From: Pseudomonas benzenivorans
Lineage (GTDB): Bacteria; Pseudomonadota; Gammaproteobacteria; Pseudomonadales; Pseudomonadaceae
Assembly (NCBI RefSeq): GCF_033547155.1
Contig: NZ_CP137892.1
Span: 3,348,001 to 3,412,000 of the forward strand
Length of the DNA: 64,000 nt
Direction: 5' to 3'
Below the pieces are notes generated by a model, which worked only from the letters and a program-made list of their open reading frames with translations, did not search any database and was not told the DNA's origin. This document shows, one piece after another, positions 1-8,828 of the stretch. Every line of letters starts with the position of its first letter. Position 1 is the first letter of the stretch. The translations under genes and the position numbers were made by a program.

Positions 1-1
1 C

Positions 2-238
2 GGCGACTATTTCTTCAACGGCAAGACGGTGTTCGTCGACCACGGGCAGGGCCTGATCAGCATGTTCTGCCACCTCTCGGCCATCGACGTGAAGCTGGGC
101 GACGAACTACCCCGCGGCGCCGTGCTGGGCAAGGTCGGCGCCACAGGCCGGGCCACCGGGCCGCATTTGCACTGGAATGTCAGCCTCAACGATGCGCGCA
201 TCGACCCGGCGATCTTTATCGGCGCCTTCAACCCCTAA
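2..238 (+). CDS. M23 family peptidoglycan endopeptidase, C-terminal fragment
   Basis: This is the 3' end of a gene entering from the left edge. The reading frame opens at base 2 and ends with TAA at 236-238, giving 78 residues. It shows the M23 (LytM/lysostaphin-type) C-terminal signature: a VDHGQG strand, a FCHLS segment with a zinc-region histidine, and the GATGRATGPHLHW motif holding the HxH metal ligands. The family cleaves peptidoglycan cross-bridges in the periplasm or activates amidases. The N-terminus, including any signal peptide and the first metal ligands, lies outside the window, so the subclass cannot be assigned. Confidence 0.85.
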   Translation, partial: GDYFFNGKTVFVDHGQGLISMFCHLSAIDVKLGDELPRGAVLGKVGATGRATGPHLHWNVSLNDARIDPAIFIGAFNP

Positions 239-267
239 AACGAGAGGAGCAGGGCCTCGACGCGCGC

Positions 268-684
268 TCAGGTCTCACCCGCCTCGACCCTCGGCACCCT
301 CTCCAGCCGGTAGATCCCATCGATCAGGCAGTAGGCCGGGGTGCCCGTGGAGTCGATCGACACGATCCTGTCCAGAGTGGTCAGGGCGCCGACCGTGGTG
401 CTGTAGCCGATGGTGCTGCTGAAGCTCAGGTTACGGCAGGGGTAGGCGAACTCGACCAGATAGGAGCGGCCCGGCCCGGTGCCGAGCACCATATGGCGCT
501 TGTCGAGATACTGCCAGCCGTCGATATCGCCCCGCCACACGGACTTGACCGCGTCGCCCTGGCGCCAGCCGAGCTGCGCCAGACGCTGCTCCAGCGGCAG
601 GCTCTCATCCCACCGCGCCTGCTGGGCGCACGCCGTGAGCAGCAGAACCCCGAGAAGCATGCCGAATCCCCATGGCGTGTGCAT
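268..684 (-). CDS. Small lipoprotein, DUF6491-like
   Basis: A 138-residue protein read from the ATG at 684, which is preceded by a strong GGAGGAG ribosome binding site. The frame stays open further upstream but has no comparable site there. The N-terminus is a lipoprotein signal peptide: hydrophobic FGMLLGVLLL followed by the lipobox LTAC, so the mature protein starts at a lipidated cysteine. The rest contains two further cysteines (PCR and YCLI) and a short beta-rich body resembling small Pseudomonas lipoproteins called DUF6491. The molecular function is unknown. It is convergent with the M23 peptidase gene, with only 29 bases between the stops. Confidence 0.7.
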   Translation of the reverse strand: MHTPWGFGMLLGVLLLTACAQQARWDESLPLEQRLAQLGWRQGDAVKSVWRGDIDGWQYLDKRHMVLGTGPGRSYLVEFAYPCRNLSFSSTIGYSTTVGALTTLDRIVSIDSTGTPAYCLIDGIYRLERVPRVEAGET

Positions 685-893
685 AGCGCTCCTCCTCACC
701 GACCGGCCGAAGGGTTCGAGCGACCAGAGGCGGCGTCCCGACACGCAACGAAAGAAAACCGCGCAGGTAAATGGGCAGTCGGTTTGCTAAGGTGCGCCCT
801 CATCGCCTTTTGGTGCCCTCACAAGCACTAGCCTACTCCCGATTCGGGGCGCCAGAAATACGCGACCAGCCCACGAAACGCGCGAGGACCGCC

Positions 894-2150
894 ATGACAG
901 ATCACTACGCCACCGCCCTCGAGTGGCTGGAACGTTACCCCGAGCTGTACAGCCTGATCGGCCTGGGCCTGTTGCTGCTGAGCGCCTGGCTGGGTAACTG
1001 GCTGGTCAAGCGCATACTGGTGCGCGCCCTGTGCCGCCTGATCGACGCCACCGCCCTGGGGCGTAATGCCCAGCACCTCGACAACGAACTGATCAAGCGC
1101 CTGGCCAATATAGTGCCGGCACTGATCATCTCCGCCGGTATCGGCCTGGTACCCCACCTGCCCGATGCCGTGGGCACGGTGGTGGTCAACGTCAGCAGCG
1201 CCTTCATCGTGCTGACCGTTGCGCTGGCCTTGAGCACCCTGCTGGACATCGCCAACACGCTCTACAACCTGCGCCGCGACGCCCACCTACGGCCGATCAA
1301 GGGTTACCTGCAGGTGCTGAAGATCGCCCTGTTCGCCGTCGCGGCGATCCTCATGGTCGCCACCCTGATCGATCGCTCGCCGCTGATCCTGCTGTCCGGC
1401 CTCGGCGCCATGGCCGCTGTGCTCATGCTGATTTTCCAGGACACCCTGCTGTCGCTGGTGGCCAGCGTGCAGATCACCTCCAGCGACATCATCCGCGTCG
1501 GCGACTGGGTGGAGATGCCGCAGCTGAACGCCGATGGCGACGTGATCGACATCGCCCTGCACACGGTCAAGGTGCAGAACTGGGACAAGACCATCTCGAC
1601 CATCCCGACCCGGCGCTTCATCACCGATCCGTTCAAGAACTGGCGCGGCATGCAGGAGTGCGGCGGCCGACGCATCATGCGCAACCTGTACCTGGATCAG
1701 ACCAGCATCGCCTTCCTCGAGCCGGAGCAGATCGAGCGTCTGGGGCGTTTCCGCCTGCTCGGCGACTACCTGCAGCACAAGCAGAGCGAGCTACGCAGCT
1801 GGAACAGCGCCCTGGCCGAGGCCGGCGAGGAGCCGGCCAACACCCGCCGCCTGACCAACCTCGGCACCTTCCGCGCCTACGTCGAGCACTACCTGCGCCA
1901 GCACCCCGACATCCACCAGCAGATGACCCAGCTGGTGCGCCAGCTCAGCCCGACCGCCGACGGCCTGCCGCTGCAGCTCTACTGCTTCACCAACACCACA
2001 GCCTGGGGCCGCTACGAAAGCATCCAGGCCGACATCTTCGACCACCTGCTGGCGCTGCTGCCGGAGTTCGGCCTGCGCGTGTTCCAGCACCCCAGCGGGG
2101 CGGACATGCGCGAGCTGGGACGCAGCGCTGCACCCGCGACGCGGCCCTAA
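894..2150 (+). CDS. Mechanosensitive ion channel, MscS superfamily (YbdG-like)
   Basis: A 418-residue inner-membrane channel of the MscS superfamily, length and layout like E. coli YbdG. The ATG at 894 follows a GAGG ribosome site; upstream in-frame codons are low-complexity and lack a site. Five hydrophobic segments lie in the first 190 residues, ending with the pore-lining helix rich in Gly/Ala (LLSGLGAMAAVLMLIFQDTLLS). The beta-domain entry follows (DIIRVGDWVEMP) and then the typical VQNWDKTISTIPTRRF stretch. The family opens under membrane tension to release solutes on hypo-osmotic shock. YbdG-type channels have small conductance. It sits alone between a lipoprotein gene and a convergent regulator. 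Confidence 0.88.
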   Translation: MTDHYATALEWLERYPELYSLIGLGLLLLSAWLGNWLVKRILVRALCRLIDATALGRNAQHLDNELIKRLANIVPALIISAGIGLVPHLPDAVGTVVVNVSSAFIVLTVALALSTLLDIANTLYNLRRDAHLRPIKGYLQVLKIALFAVAAILMVATLIDRSPLILLSGLGAMAAVLMLIFQDTLLSLVASVQITSSDIIRVGDWVEMPQLNADGDVIDIALHTVKVQNWDKTISTIPTRRFITDPFKNWRGMQECGGRRIMRNLYLDQTSIAFLEPEQIERLGRFRLLGDYLQHKQSELRSWNSALAEAGEEPANTRRLTNLGTFRAYVEHYLRQHPDIHQQMTQLVRQLSPTADGLPLQLYCFTNTTAWGRYESIQADIFDHLLALLPEFGLRVFQHPSGADMRELGRSAAPATRP

Positions 2151-2172
2151 CGAACACTGGCCGGCACGAAGC

Positions 2173-3639
2173 TCAGCAGAGGCGCTGAATCAGCTCGGCG
2201 AGCAGCTTGATGCCCGGGCGGATGCGTTCGCTGGCGATCGAGGAGTAGCCCAGACGGAAGTAGTTCTGCGGCGGCGGGTCGGCGTAGAAGTGGATGTCGC
2301 CCGGCTCGATAAGGATGCCGCGGGCGGCCGCCTCCTTCTGCAGCCGCCGCGCATCCAGCCCCTCGGGGCCCTTGACCCAGTAGCAGGAGCCACCGAAGCT
2401 CGGCTGCTGCGAGGAGGCCGGCAGGAATTCGTGCAGGGCCTCGCCCATCTGCCGATGACGCTCCTCGTAGGCGCGCATCAGGCTCATGATCAGGGCGTCG
2501 TGGTAACCGCGCTCGAGGAACAGCGCCACCGAGCGCTGATTGTTCGCCGCCGGGTGGCGCACCATCAGCCGGCGCAGCGCCCGCGCCTCGCGAATCAGCG
2601 GCTCGGGGCCGACCAGATAGCCCAGACGCAGGCCCGGGGCCAGGGTCTTCGACAGGCTGCCGACGTAGATCACCCGGTCGCTCTTATCCAGGCTCTTGAG
2701 CGCCGGGGTCGGATTGGACTTGATGTTGGTCTCGCTCTCGTAGTCGTCCTCGATGATCAAGAAATCGTGCTGATTGGCCCGCTGCAGCAGTTCGTAGCGA
2801 CGCTCCAGGGGCATGGTCACGGTGGTCGGACACTGATGACTGGGGGTGGTGTAGATCAGGTCGCAGCGGTTCAGCTCGTCGCTGAGCACCAGGCCCTGGT
2901 CATCCACCGCCAAGGGCTGCAACCGCGAGGGGTTGAGCGTGGCGATGTTGCGGATGTCCATATAGCCGGGCTCCTCGACGCCCATCAGGCTGTCGCCGCG
3001 CAGCAGCAGGCGCGCCAGGATATAGAGCGCGTGCTGGGCGCCGACCGTGACCAGGATCTGCTCCGGCGAGGCCCAGACCCCGCGCCGGGGCAGCAGGCGG
3101 GTGCGGATCTGCTCCATCAGCAGCGGGTCGTCGTCGTCGAAATGGTCCGAGGCCCAGTCGCGGATCGCCGGAATGCTCACCGCATCGCGGCAGCACTCGC
3201 GCCAGTTGGCGGTGGGGAACAGGGCCGGGTCGAACTGCCCGTAGATGAAGGGGTACTGGTAGTTCTGCCAATCCCGCGGCTTGCTGATGTTGCGCTGCCG
3301 GGAAGGCTGCACCACCAGGCGACCCGCCCAGTCGGGGCGGGTGCCGGCAGGCTCTTCGCGGGCCGCGCTGGGGGTCTCCACCTTGCGCCCCAGGATGGCC
3401 GGATTGACGTAGTAACCGCTGCGTTCGCGCGCCAACAGGTAGCCATCGTCGAGCAGATGCTCATAGGCCAGAACCACGGTGTTGCGGGCGATGTTCAGTT
3501 GCTTGGCCAGCTTGCGACTGGACGGCAGCGGGCTGTCGAGGGGAATGTTGCCGTTGAGGATGACCTGGGCGATCTGCTCGCGCAGTTGCTGTTGCAGGCT
3601 GGTGGCTTTGTCGGCGGACAGGTGGAACAACTGGAACAT
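2173..3639 (-). CDS. tauR: MocR/GabR-type transcriptional regulator (TauR-like)
   Basis: A 488-residue fusion of an N-terminal GntR winged helix (about residues 14-80, with PSSRKLAKQL and NTVVLAYEHLLDDGYL) to a fold-type I aminotransferase domain (about 125-488). The PLP lysine is K331 in VGSLSKTLAPGLRLGYL, with the IIEDDYESE motif upstream. Such MocR proteins bind PLP and usually control a neighbouring PLP or transport gene. The next gene upstream on the same strand is a taurine:pyruvate-type aminotransferase, and in Rhodobacter TauR is a regulator of this class controlling tpa. The name tauR is therefore inferred from context, not from sequence identity. Start chosen at the ATG directly before FQLFHLSADK. 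Confidence 0.75.
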   Translation of the reverse strand: MFQLFHLSADKATSLQQQLREQIAQVILNGNIPLDSPLPSSRKLAKQLNIARNTVVLAYEHLLDDGYLLARERSGYYVNPAILGRKVETPSAAREEPAGTRPDWAGRLVVQPSRQRNISKPRDWQNYQYPFIYGQFDPALFPTANWRECCRDAVSIPAIRDWASDHFDDDDPLLMEQIRTRLLPRRGVWASPEQILVTVGAQHALYILARLLLRGDSLMGVEEPGYMDIRNIATLNPSRLQPLAVDDQGLVLSDELNRCDLIYTTPSHQCPTTVTMPLERRYELLQRANQHDFLIIEDDYESETNIKSNPTPALKSLDKSDRVIYVGSLSKTLAPGLRLGYLVGPEPLIREARALRRLMVRHPAANNQRSVALFLERGYHDALIMSLMRAYEERHRQMGEALHEFLPASSQQPSFGGSCYWVKGPEGLDARRLQKEAAARGILIEPGDIHFYADPPPQNYFRLGYSSIASERIRPGIKLLAELIQRLC

Positions 3640-3855
3640 AACGGCCTCGGCTGACTGTACGACAAGCGCCGGGCCAGCGAACGCCTGGCCGGCGACCTCG
3701 AAATGCCCCTGCCACAAGGTGCGGCGGTTGCCGGGCAGCCTAGCAACATGCCATCGGCAAGACCATCCGCTGCGCGCCGCCCGACAATGCAAATACGGCA
3801 GAACCGGCCCCCCCAGCGACTGGGTGGCCCGGTAGCCATGCGCCGGCAGACCGCC

Positions 3856-5244
3856 TTAGGGGTTGGCTGCCAGGCGGCCGAAGGCGCCGTCCAGCGCGGC
3901 GATGATGCGGTCCAGATCGGCTTGGGTGGCGATCAGCGCCGGGCTGAAGCACAGGGTGTTGTTGTACTGCTCGAAGCTGCGGTTGGTGCGACCGATGATC
4001 ACCCCCTGGCGCATGCAGTCGGCGGCGATGGCCATCGGCAGGCTCTCGGCCACCGGCTCCTTGGTGGTGCGGTCCTTGACCAGCTCCAGGCCGCAGAACA
4101 GGCCCTTGCCGCGCACGTCGCCGATCACCTGGTACTTGTCCTGCAGCTCGCGCAGGCGGGCCAGGAAGTACTCGCCCATCTGGGTGACGTTCTCCAGCAG
4201 GCCCTCCTCCTCGATGATGCGCATGTTCTCCAGCGCCGCCGCCGGGCCGGCGGTGCAGCCGCCGAAGGTGCTGATGTCGCGGAAGTAGCCCATGCGGTCG
4301 TCGGCCTCGCCCTTGAACGCCTCGAACACCGCCTCGGTGGTCACGGTGCAGGAGATCGCCGCATAGCCGCTGGCCACGCCCTTGGCCATGGTGACGATGT
4401 CCGGCTGGATGCCGTAGTGCTGATAGCCGAACCACTTGCCGGTGCGGCCCAGGCCGCAGACCACCTCGTCGATGTGCAGGAGGATGTCGTACTTCTTGCA
4501 CAGCGCCTGGATGGTTTCCCAGTAGCCGGCCGGCGGGGTGATCACCCCACCGCCGGCGGTGATCGGCTCGAGCACCACGGCGCCGATGCTGTCCGGCCCC
4601 TCGGCGAGGATCACCCGTTCCATTTCCAGGGCGGCGCGCACGCCGTAGTCGGCGACCTCGCCGAACTGCGAGCGGTATTCGCAGCAGTGCGGAAACTCGA
4701 CGAAGCCCGGGGTGAAGGGGCCGTACTGGTTCTTGCGCTCGAACTGGCCGGTGGAGCTCAGCGCGGTGATGGTGGTGCCGTGGTAGTCGCGTTCGCGGAA
4801 CAGGATCTTGTGCTTCTTGCCGCCGTACTTCTTGTGGGCGATCTGCCGCACGATCTTGTAGGCCTTCTCGTTGGCCTCGGAGCCGGAGTTGGAGTAGTAG
4901 ACCCGGCTCATGCCCGGCATCTTCTCGATCAGCTTCTTGGCGAACAGCGCGCCGGGGATGTTGCCGGCGGTGTTGGCGAAGTAGTTCATGGTCACCAGCT
5001 GCTCGCGCACCGCATCGGCGATGCTCTCGCGACCGTAGCCGACGTTGACGGTCCACACCGCGCCGGACACCGCGTCCAGGTATTCGTTGCCCTTGGCGTC
5101 CCAGACCCGCATGCCCTGGCCCTTGACGATCATCAGGGGGTCGTTCTGCTCCAGCGGCTTGTGCTGGGACAGGTGGTGCCAGACGTGGGCGCGGTCGCTG
5201 GCCAAGGCCTCGGCTGCATCGAATTCGTGAGCTGTGCTGTTCAT
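3856..5244 (-). CDS. tpa: Class III aminotransferase, probable taurine:pyruvate aminotransferase
   Basis: A 462-residue PLP-dependent class III transaminase with an AGGAGG ribosome site before the ATG at 5244. Visible motifs are the SNSGSEANEKA phosphate-binding region (118-128), DYHGTT (153-158), the DE pair D259-E260 in IDEVVCGLGRTGKW, and the PLP lysine K288 in TMAKGVASGYA. The overall pattern, including FPHCCEYRSQFG and the STFGG loop, matches my knowledge of Tpa, which converts taurine and pyruvate to sulfoacetaldehyde and alanine. A beta-alanine or polyamine transaminase of the same class is the main alternative. The adjacent MocR-type regulator supports taurine use, but sulfoacetaldehyde acetyltransferase (xsc) and taurine transport genes are not in the window. 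Confidence 0.75.
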   Translation of the reverse strand: MNSTAHEFDAAEALASDRAHVWHHLSQHKPLEQNDPLMIVKGQGMRVWDAKGNEYLDAVSGAVWTVNVGYGRESIADAVREQLVTMNYFANTAGNIPGALFAKKLIEKMPGMSRVYYSNSGSEANEKAYKIVRQIAHKKYGGKKHKILFRERDYHGTTITALSSTGQFERKNQYGPFTPGFVEFPHCCEYRSQFGEVADYGVRAALEMERVILAEGPDSIGAVVLEPITAGGGVITPPAGYWETIQALCKKYDILLHIDEVVCGLGRTGKWFGYQHYGIQPDIVTMAKGVASGYAAISCTVTTEAVFEAFKGEADDRMGYFRDISTFGGCTAGPAAALENMRIIEEEGLLENVTQMGEYFLARLRELQDKYQVIGDVRGKGLFCGLELVKDRTTKEPVAESLPMAIAADCMRQGVIIGRTNRSFEQYNNTLCFSPALIATQADLDRIIAALDGAFGRLAANP

Positions 5245-5374
5245 GCTTACCTCCTGACTGGAGCATTTTTATTGTGGGCCGCCGGCGGGAGAAGAACTCC
5301 AGACACCGATAGGTCGACGGCGGCGAGCACGCTTCGCGATGCGGCACGCGCCCCGCCACCCTTGCCGACGAAAC

Positions 5375-5406
5375 TAAGAGCAAGTCGCAGGCGCAGTTAG
5401 AACCAG
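5375..5406 (-). promoter_or_regulatory. Candidate direct-repeat operator upstream of tpa
   Basis: On the minus strand two 10-base units, CTGGTTCTAA (5397-5406) and CTTGCTCTTA (5375-5384), lie 22 bases apart and 131-162 bases upstream of the tpa start codon. They agree at seven of ten positions. MocR regulators usually bind two direct repeats about two helical turns apart. The first unit resembles the CTGGACYTAA repeat I recall for Rhodobacter TauR. This is a pattern match only, with no binding evidence. Confidence 0.3.
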
Positions 5407-5543
5407 TTATCCCCCGGCCGTGATGCCAGCCCCGGCACGGGGCTGGACCAGTGCCGCGGCCGCGACTGGCCCTTCAAGGGCGCCCCCCGATGCCCCAACC
5501 ATGCAGGCACGACAGCCACGCAGCCCGATTCCAGGAGAGGCGG

Positions 5544-5747
5544 ATGATTGAAGTGCAGATCAACGGGACCACCGAGCGGCTCCCGGAGGGCATCAGCCTG
5601 GCGCAACTGCTGGTGCACCTGGACCTGCACGCCCGGCGCCTGGCCATCGAGCACAACCTGGACGTGGTGCCCCGCAGCCAGTACGGCGCGGTGCGCCTGC
5701 AACAGGGCGACCGCCTGGAGATCGTCCACGCCATCGGCGGCGGCTGA
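5544..5747 (+). CDS. thiS: Sulfur carrier protein ThiS
   Basis: A 67-residue ubiquitin-fold sulfur carrier ending in the Gly-Gly tail (HAIGGG) that is adenylated and thiocarboxylated by ThiF/IscS-type enzymes. It delivers sulfur to ThiG for the thiazole ring of thiamine. The ATG at 5544 has a CAGGAGAGG site. The sequence [23 protein letters not shown] and the length (about 66 residues) are typical. It is followed by thiG after 35 bases, the usual Pseudomonas pairing. The wider setting, between an aminotransferase and a class V aminotransferase, is not the standard thiSG-trmB context I know, so this may be a second copy. Confidence 0.88.
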   Translation: MIEVQINGTTERLPEGISLAQLLVHLDLHARRLAIEHNLDVVPRSQYGAVRLQQGDRLEIVHAIGGG

Positions 5748-5782
5748 GCGGCGCCCCTCCCCACCCGACCCGGAGCTCCCCC

Positions 5783-6580
5783 ATGACCCACGCGACCCCA
5801 GTACCCGATCCGCTGCTCATTGCCGGCCAGGCCTTCGCCTCGCGCCTGCTGGTCGGCACCGGCCACTACGCCGACCTGCACGAGACCCGCGCGGCGATTC
5901 AGGCCAGCGCGGCGCAGATCATCACCTTCGCCGTGCGCCGCAGCAACCTCGGCCAGGACGCCGACCAGCCCAACCTGCTCGACGCCATCGCCCCCGAGCG
6001 CTATACCCTGCTGCCCAATACCGCCGGCTGCTACACGGCCAAGGATGCGGTGCGCACCTGCCTGCTGGCGCGCGAACTGCTGGACGGCCACAACCTGGTG
6101 AAGCTGGAGGTGCTCGGCGACGCCCAGACCCTCTACCCGGACATCGGCGAGACCCTGGTCGCCGCCCGCCAGCTGGTCGAGCTGGGCTTCGAGGTGATGG
6201 TCTACACCAGCGACGACCCGCTGGTGGCGCGGCGTCTGGAGGAGCTTGGCTGCGTGGCGGTGATGCCCCTGGGCGCGCCGATCGGCTCCGGCCTGGGCAT
6301 CCGCAACCCCTACAACATCCGCCTGATAGTCGAGAACGCCAGGGTGCCGATCATCGTCGATGCCGGCGTCGGCACCGCCTCGGATGCCGCCATCGCCATG
6401 GAACTGGGCTGCGCCGGGGTGCTGATGAACACCGCCATCGCCCGCGCCCGCGAGCCGGTGCGCATGGCCCAGGCGATGCGCAAGGCGGTGGAGGCCGGGC
6501 GCGAGGCCTACCTGGCCGGACGCATGCCGCGGCGCCTCGGCGGCGACGCCTCCTCGCCGTTGGGCGGTCTGTTCCTGTGA
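5783..6580 (+). CDS. thiG: Thiazole synthase ThiG
   Basis: A 265-residue TIM-barrel enzyme that condenses 1-deoxyxylulose 5-phosphate, dehydroglycine/glycine-derived imine and ThiS thiocarboxylate into the thiazole phosphate of thiamine. The substrate-binding lysine is K107 in [11 protein letters not shown]. Other family blocks are [19 protein letters not shown] [35 protein letters not shown] and [17 protein letters not shown]. Length is normal. Some positions are unusual for the family in my memory, for instance [12 protein letters not shown] and PLGAPIGSG, in line with a diverged paralogue. It is cotranscribed with thiS and lies 141 bases before a class V aminotransferase gene. Confidence 0.9.
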   Translation: MTHATPVPDPLLIAGQAFASRLLVGTGHYADLHETRAAIQASAAQIITFAVRRSNLGQDADQPNLLDAIAPERYTLLPNTAGCYTAKDAVRTCLLARELLDGHNLVKLEVLGDAQTLYPDIGETLVAARQLVELGFEVMVYTSDDPLVARRLEELGCVAVMPLGAPIGSGLGIRNPYNIRLIVENARVPIIVDAGVGTASDAAIAMELGCAGVLMNTAIARAREPVRMAQAMRKAVEAGREAYLAGRMPRRLGGDASSPLGGLFL

Positions 6581-6596
6581 ACCGCCGCTCCCGTAG

Positions 6597-6628
6597 GCTG
6601 GGTTAGCCGCGCAGCGGCGTAACCCAGC
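6597..6628. repeat. REP-like inverted repeat
   Basis: The arms GCTGGGTTAGCCGC (6597-6610) and its complement GCGGCGTAACCCAGC (6614-6628) form a 14-bp stem with a one-base bulge and a three-base loop. The GTAGGCTGGGTTAGCC...GTAACCCAGC form is a widespread intergenic repeat in several Pseudomonas species. It lies between thiG and the class V aminotransferase and could also stabilise or end the thiG transcript, though there is no T-run. Confidence 0.6.
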
Positions 6629-6721
6629 AAACCGACTGAAGGTCCGCTGCGCGCAGACTTGCCCTTTGCCGAGGCTTGGGGCAGGGTCGAAGCAAAGGAC
6701 AACCCGCCACAGGAGGCCCCC

Positions 6722-7855
6722 ATGTCGAAACTCTTCCCCAGTATCGATCCCGATGGCCTGATCGAGTATTCGGTGGTCTACACCGACCGCGCCCTCAACC
6801 ATATGTCGCAGGCCTTCCAGCAGGTGATGAACGACATCTCGCGCACCCTCAAGCGGGTCTATAACGCCCAGGCCGTGGCGGTGGTGCCGGGCAGCGGGAC
6901 CTTCGGCATGGAAGCGGTGGCACGCCAGCTGGCCACGGGACAGAAGTGCCTGGTGCTGCGCAACGGCTGGTTCAGCTACCGCTGGAGCCAGATCCTCGAG
7001 ATGGGTGCCATTCCGGCCGCCACCACCGTGCTCAAGGCCCGCCCGGTCGAGACCGGGCCCCAGGCCGCCTTCGCCCCGGCGCCCCTCGAGGAGGTGCTGG
7101 CGACCATCCGCGCGGAGAAGCCGCAGCTGGTGTTCGCCCCCCATGTGGAGACCGCCTCGGGCATGCTCCTGCCCGACGACTACCTGCGCGCCGTGGCCGA
7201 CGCCGTGCACGCCGTCGGCGGCCTGTTCGTGCTCGACTGCATCGCCTCCGGCACCCTCTGGGTGGACATGCAGGCCTGTGGCATCGACGTGCTGCTCAGC
7301 GCGCCGCAGAAGGGTTGGAGCGCCTCGCCCTGCTGCGCCCTGGTGATGCTCGGCGAACGGGCCGTGGCAAGGGTCGAGGCCACCCAGAGCAGCAGCTTCG
7401 CCTGCGACCTGAAGAAGTGGCTGCAGATCATGCAGGCCTACGAGCAGGGCGGCCATGCCTACCACGCGACCATGCCCTGCGACGCCCTGGCGCGCTTCCG
7501 CGACGCGATGCAGGAAGCCGAGGCCTACGGCTTCGCCAAGGTGTGCGAGGAACAGCTGCAACTCGGCCAGCGGGTGCGCCAGCTACTGAGTGCCAGGGGC
7601 TTCAAGAGCGTCGCCGCCACGGGTTTCGAGGCCCCCGGCGTGGTGGTCTGCTACACCGACGACGCCGAGATCAAGAGCGGTAGGAAGTTCGCCGCCCAAG
7701 GCCTGCAGACCGCCGCCGGCGTGCCCCTGCAGTGCGACGAGCCGGCCGACTTCCAGACCTTCCGTATCGGCCTGTTCGGCCTCGACAAGCTGCACAATAT
7801 CCAGCGTACGCTCGACACCCTGGAACAGGCGCTGGCGCACATCGGGCGAGGGTGA
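6722..7855 (+). CDS. Class V PLP-dependent aminotransferase, substrate unknown
   Basis: A 377-residue fold-type I enzyme of the serine-pyruvate / alanine-glyoxylate aminotransferase group. The ATG at 6722 follows AGGAGG. The PLP lysine is K197 in SAPQKGWSASPCCA. The cofactor-binding acid is D172 in VLDCIASGTLW, and the phosphate loop is GSGTFGMEAV near residue 57. The family moves amino groups between small amino acids and oxoacids or cleaves C-S bonds. The sequence alone does not fix the substrate. It follows thiS-thiG on the same strand and precedes a convergent folD, suggesting a link to glycine, one-carbon or sulfur metabolism, but that is inference. Confidence 0.82.
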   Translation: MSKLFPSIDPDGLIEYSVVYTDRALNHMSQAFQQVMNDISRTLKRVYNAQAVAVVPGSGTFGMEAVARQLATGQKCLVLRNGWFSYRWSQILEMGAIPAATTVLKARPVETGPQAAFAPAPLEEVLATIRAEKPQLVFAPHVETASGMLLPDDYLRAVADAVHAVGGLFVLDCIASGTLWVDMQACGIDVLLSAPQKGWSASPCCALVMLGERAVARVEATQSSSFACDLKKWLQIMQAYEQGGHAYHATMPCDALARFRDAMQEAEAYGFAKVCEEQLQLGQRVRQLLSARGFKSVAATGFEAPGVVVCYTDDAEIKSGRKFAAQGLQTAAGVPLQCDEPADFQTFRIGLFGLDKLHNIQRTLDTLEQALAHIGRG

Positions 7856-7869
7856 ACGGAAAAACTGCC

Positions 7870-7915
7870 GAGGCCGCGCGGGCTCGCCCCCCGCGGCACC
7901 ATTCGCTGCGGCCTC
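7870..7915. terminator. Long imperfect hairpin between convergent genes
   Basis: GAGGCCGC (7870-7877) pairs with GCGGCCTC (7908-7915), with additional GC-rich pairing inside. It sits exactly between the class V aminotransferase stop and the folD stop, and its right arm enters the folD stop codon. There is no clear T-run, so intrinsic termination is uncertain. Confidence 0.3.
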
Positions 7916-8828
7916 AGCCCTGCGGCTGCTGAACGCGCTGCCGGGCCGCGGTGAGGGTATTGCGCAGCAGACAGGCGACCGTCATCGGGCCTATGCCGCC
8001 GGGCACCGGCGTCAGCGCGCCGGCGACGGCGGACGCCGCGGCGAAGTCGACATCTCCGACCAACTGCCCCTGGCCCTCGGCAGCCTCGATGCGGTTGATG
8101 CCGACATCCAGCACCGTGGCCCCCGGCTTGATGTGCTCGGCCCCGATCATCCCGGGCCGCCCCACCGCGACCACCAGAATATCGGCCTGGCGACACTCCT
8201 CGGCCAGGTTGCGGCTGCGCGAATGCACGGTGGTCACCGTGCAGTCGGCATTCAGCAACAGCTGCGCCATGGGCCTGCCGACGATATTCGAACGCCCGAC
8301 CACCACCGCCTTGAGCCCGCTCAGATCGCCGAGACGGTCCTGCAACAGCAGCAGGCAACCCAGCGGCGTACAGGGCACCAGGGCCGCCCGGCCGCCACTC
8401 AGGCGACCGACGTTATAGGGGTGAAAACCGTCGACATCCTTGGCCGGATCGATCGCCTCGATCACCACCTTCTCGTTGATCGACGCCGGTAGCGGCAGCT
8501 GCACCAGGATGGCGTCGACCCGGTCATCGCGGTTCAACGAGTCGATCAGGGCCAGCAACTCGGCCTCGCTGGCGTCGGCCCCGAGCAGATGGGGAAAGGA
8601 CGCGATGCCCACCTCGGCGGCCTGACGCATCTTGGTCCGCACGTAGACCTGGCTGGCCGGATCATCGCCCACCAGCACCACCGCCAGCCCCGGCTGACGC
8701 CCATGTTCCTGGGCAAACCGGCTTGCATCGACCGCCACCTCGGCCCGCAGTTTATCGGCGAAGGCTTTGCCGTCGATCCGCGCGGCCCGAGGCTGGTCCT
8801 GGCGGGAGTCTTCTGCAAGCTTGGTCAT
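7914..8828 (-). CDS. folD: Bifunctional methylenetetrahydrofolate dehydrogenase / cyclohydrolase FolD
   Basis: A 304-residue FolD that interconverts 5,10-methylene-, methenyl- and 10-formyl-tetrahydrofolate with NADP. The active-site Tyr-x3-Lys is Y62 and K66 in [11 protein letters not shown]. Other blocks are [21 protein letters not shown], the nucleotide-binding [15 protein letters not shown] and the terminal [12 protein letters not shown]. The start ATG has a GAGGA site. The N-terminus is about 15 residues longer than E. coli FolD. Pseudomonads often hold a separate housekeeping folD; the metabolic neighbourhood here suggests this may be an additional copy serving a one-carbon-releasing pathway, which cannot be proven from the window. 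Confidence 0.92.
   Translation of the reverse strand: MTKLAEDSRQDQPRAARIDGKAFADKLRAEVAVDASRFAQEHGRQPGLAVVLVGDDPASQVYVRTKMRQAAEVGIASFPHLLGADASEAELLALIDSLNRDDRVDAILVQLPLPASINEKVVIEAIDPAKDVDGFHPYNVGRLSGGRAALVPCTPLGCLLLLQDRLGDLSGLKAVVVGRSNIVGRPMAQLLLNADCTVTTVHSRSRNLAEECRQADILVVAVGRPGMIGAEHIKPGATVLDVGINRIEAAEGQGQLVGDVDFAAASAVAGALTPVPGGIGPMTVACLLRNTLTAARQRVQQPQG

Noticed and set aside
3703..5400. Long plus-strand frame opposite tpa (565 codons)
   Set aside because: It is antisense to a gene with complete family motifs, and its product is a low-complexity Ala/Gly/Val/His-rich translation typical of GC-rich shadow frames.
5474..7561. 695-codon minus-strand frame across thiSG and the class V aminotransferase
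   Set aside because: Shadow of three well-supported plus-strand genes; no motif and a biased composition rich in His, Gly and Ala.
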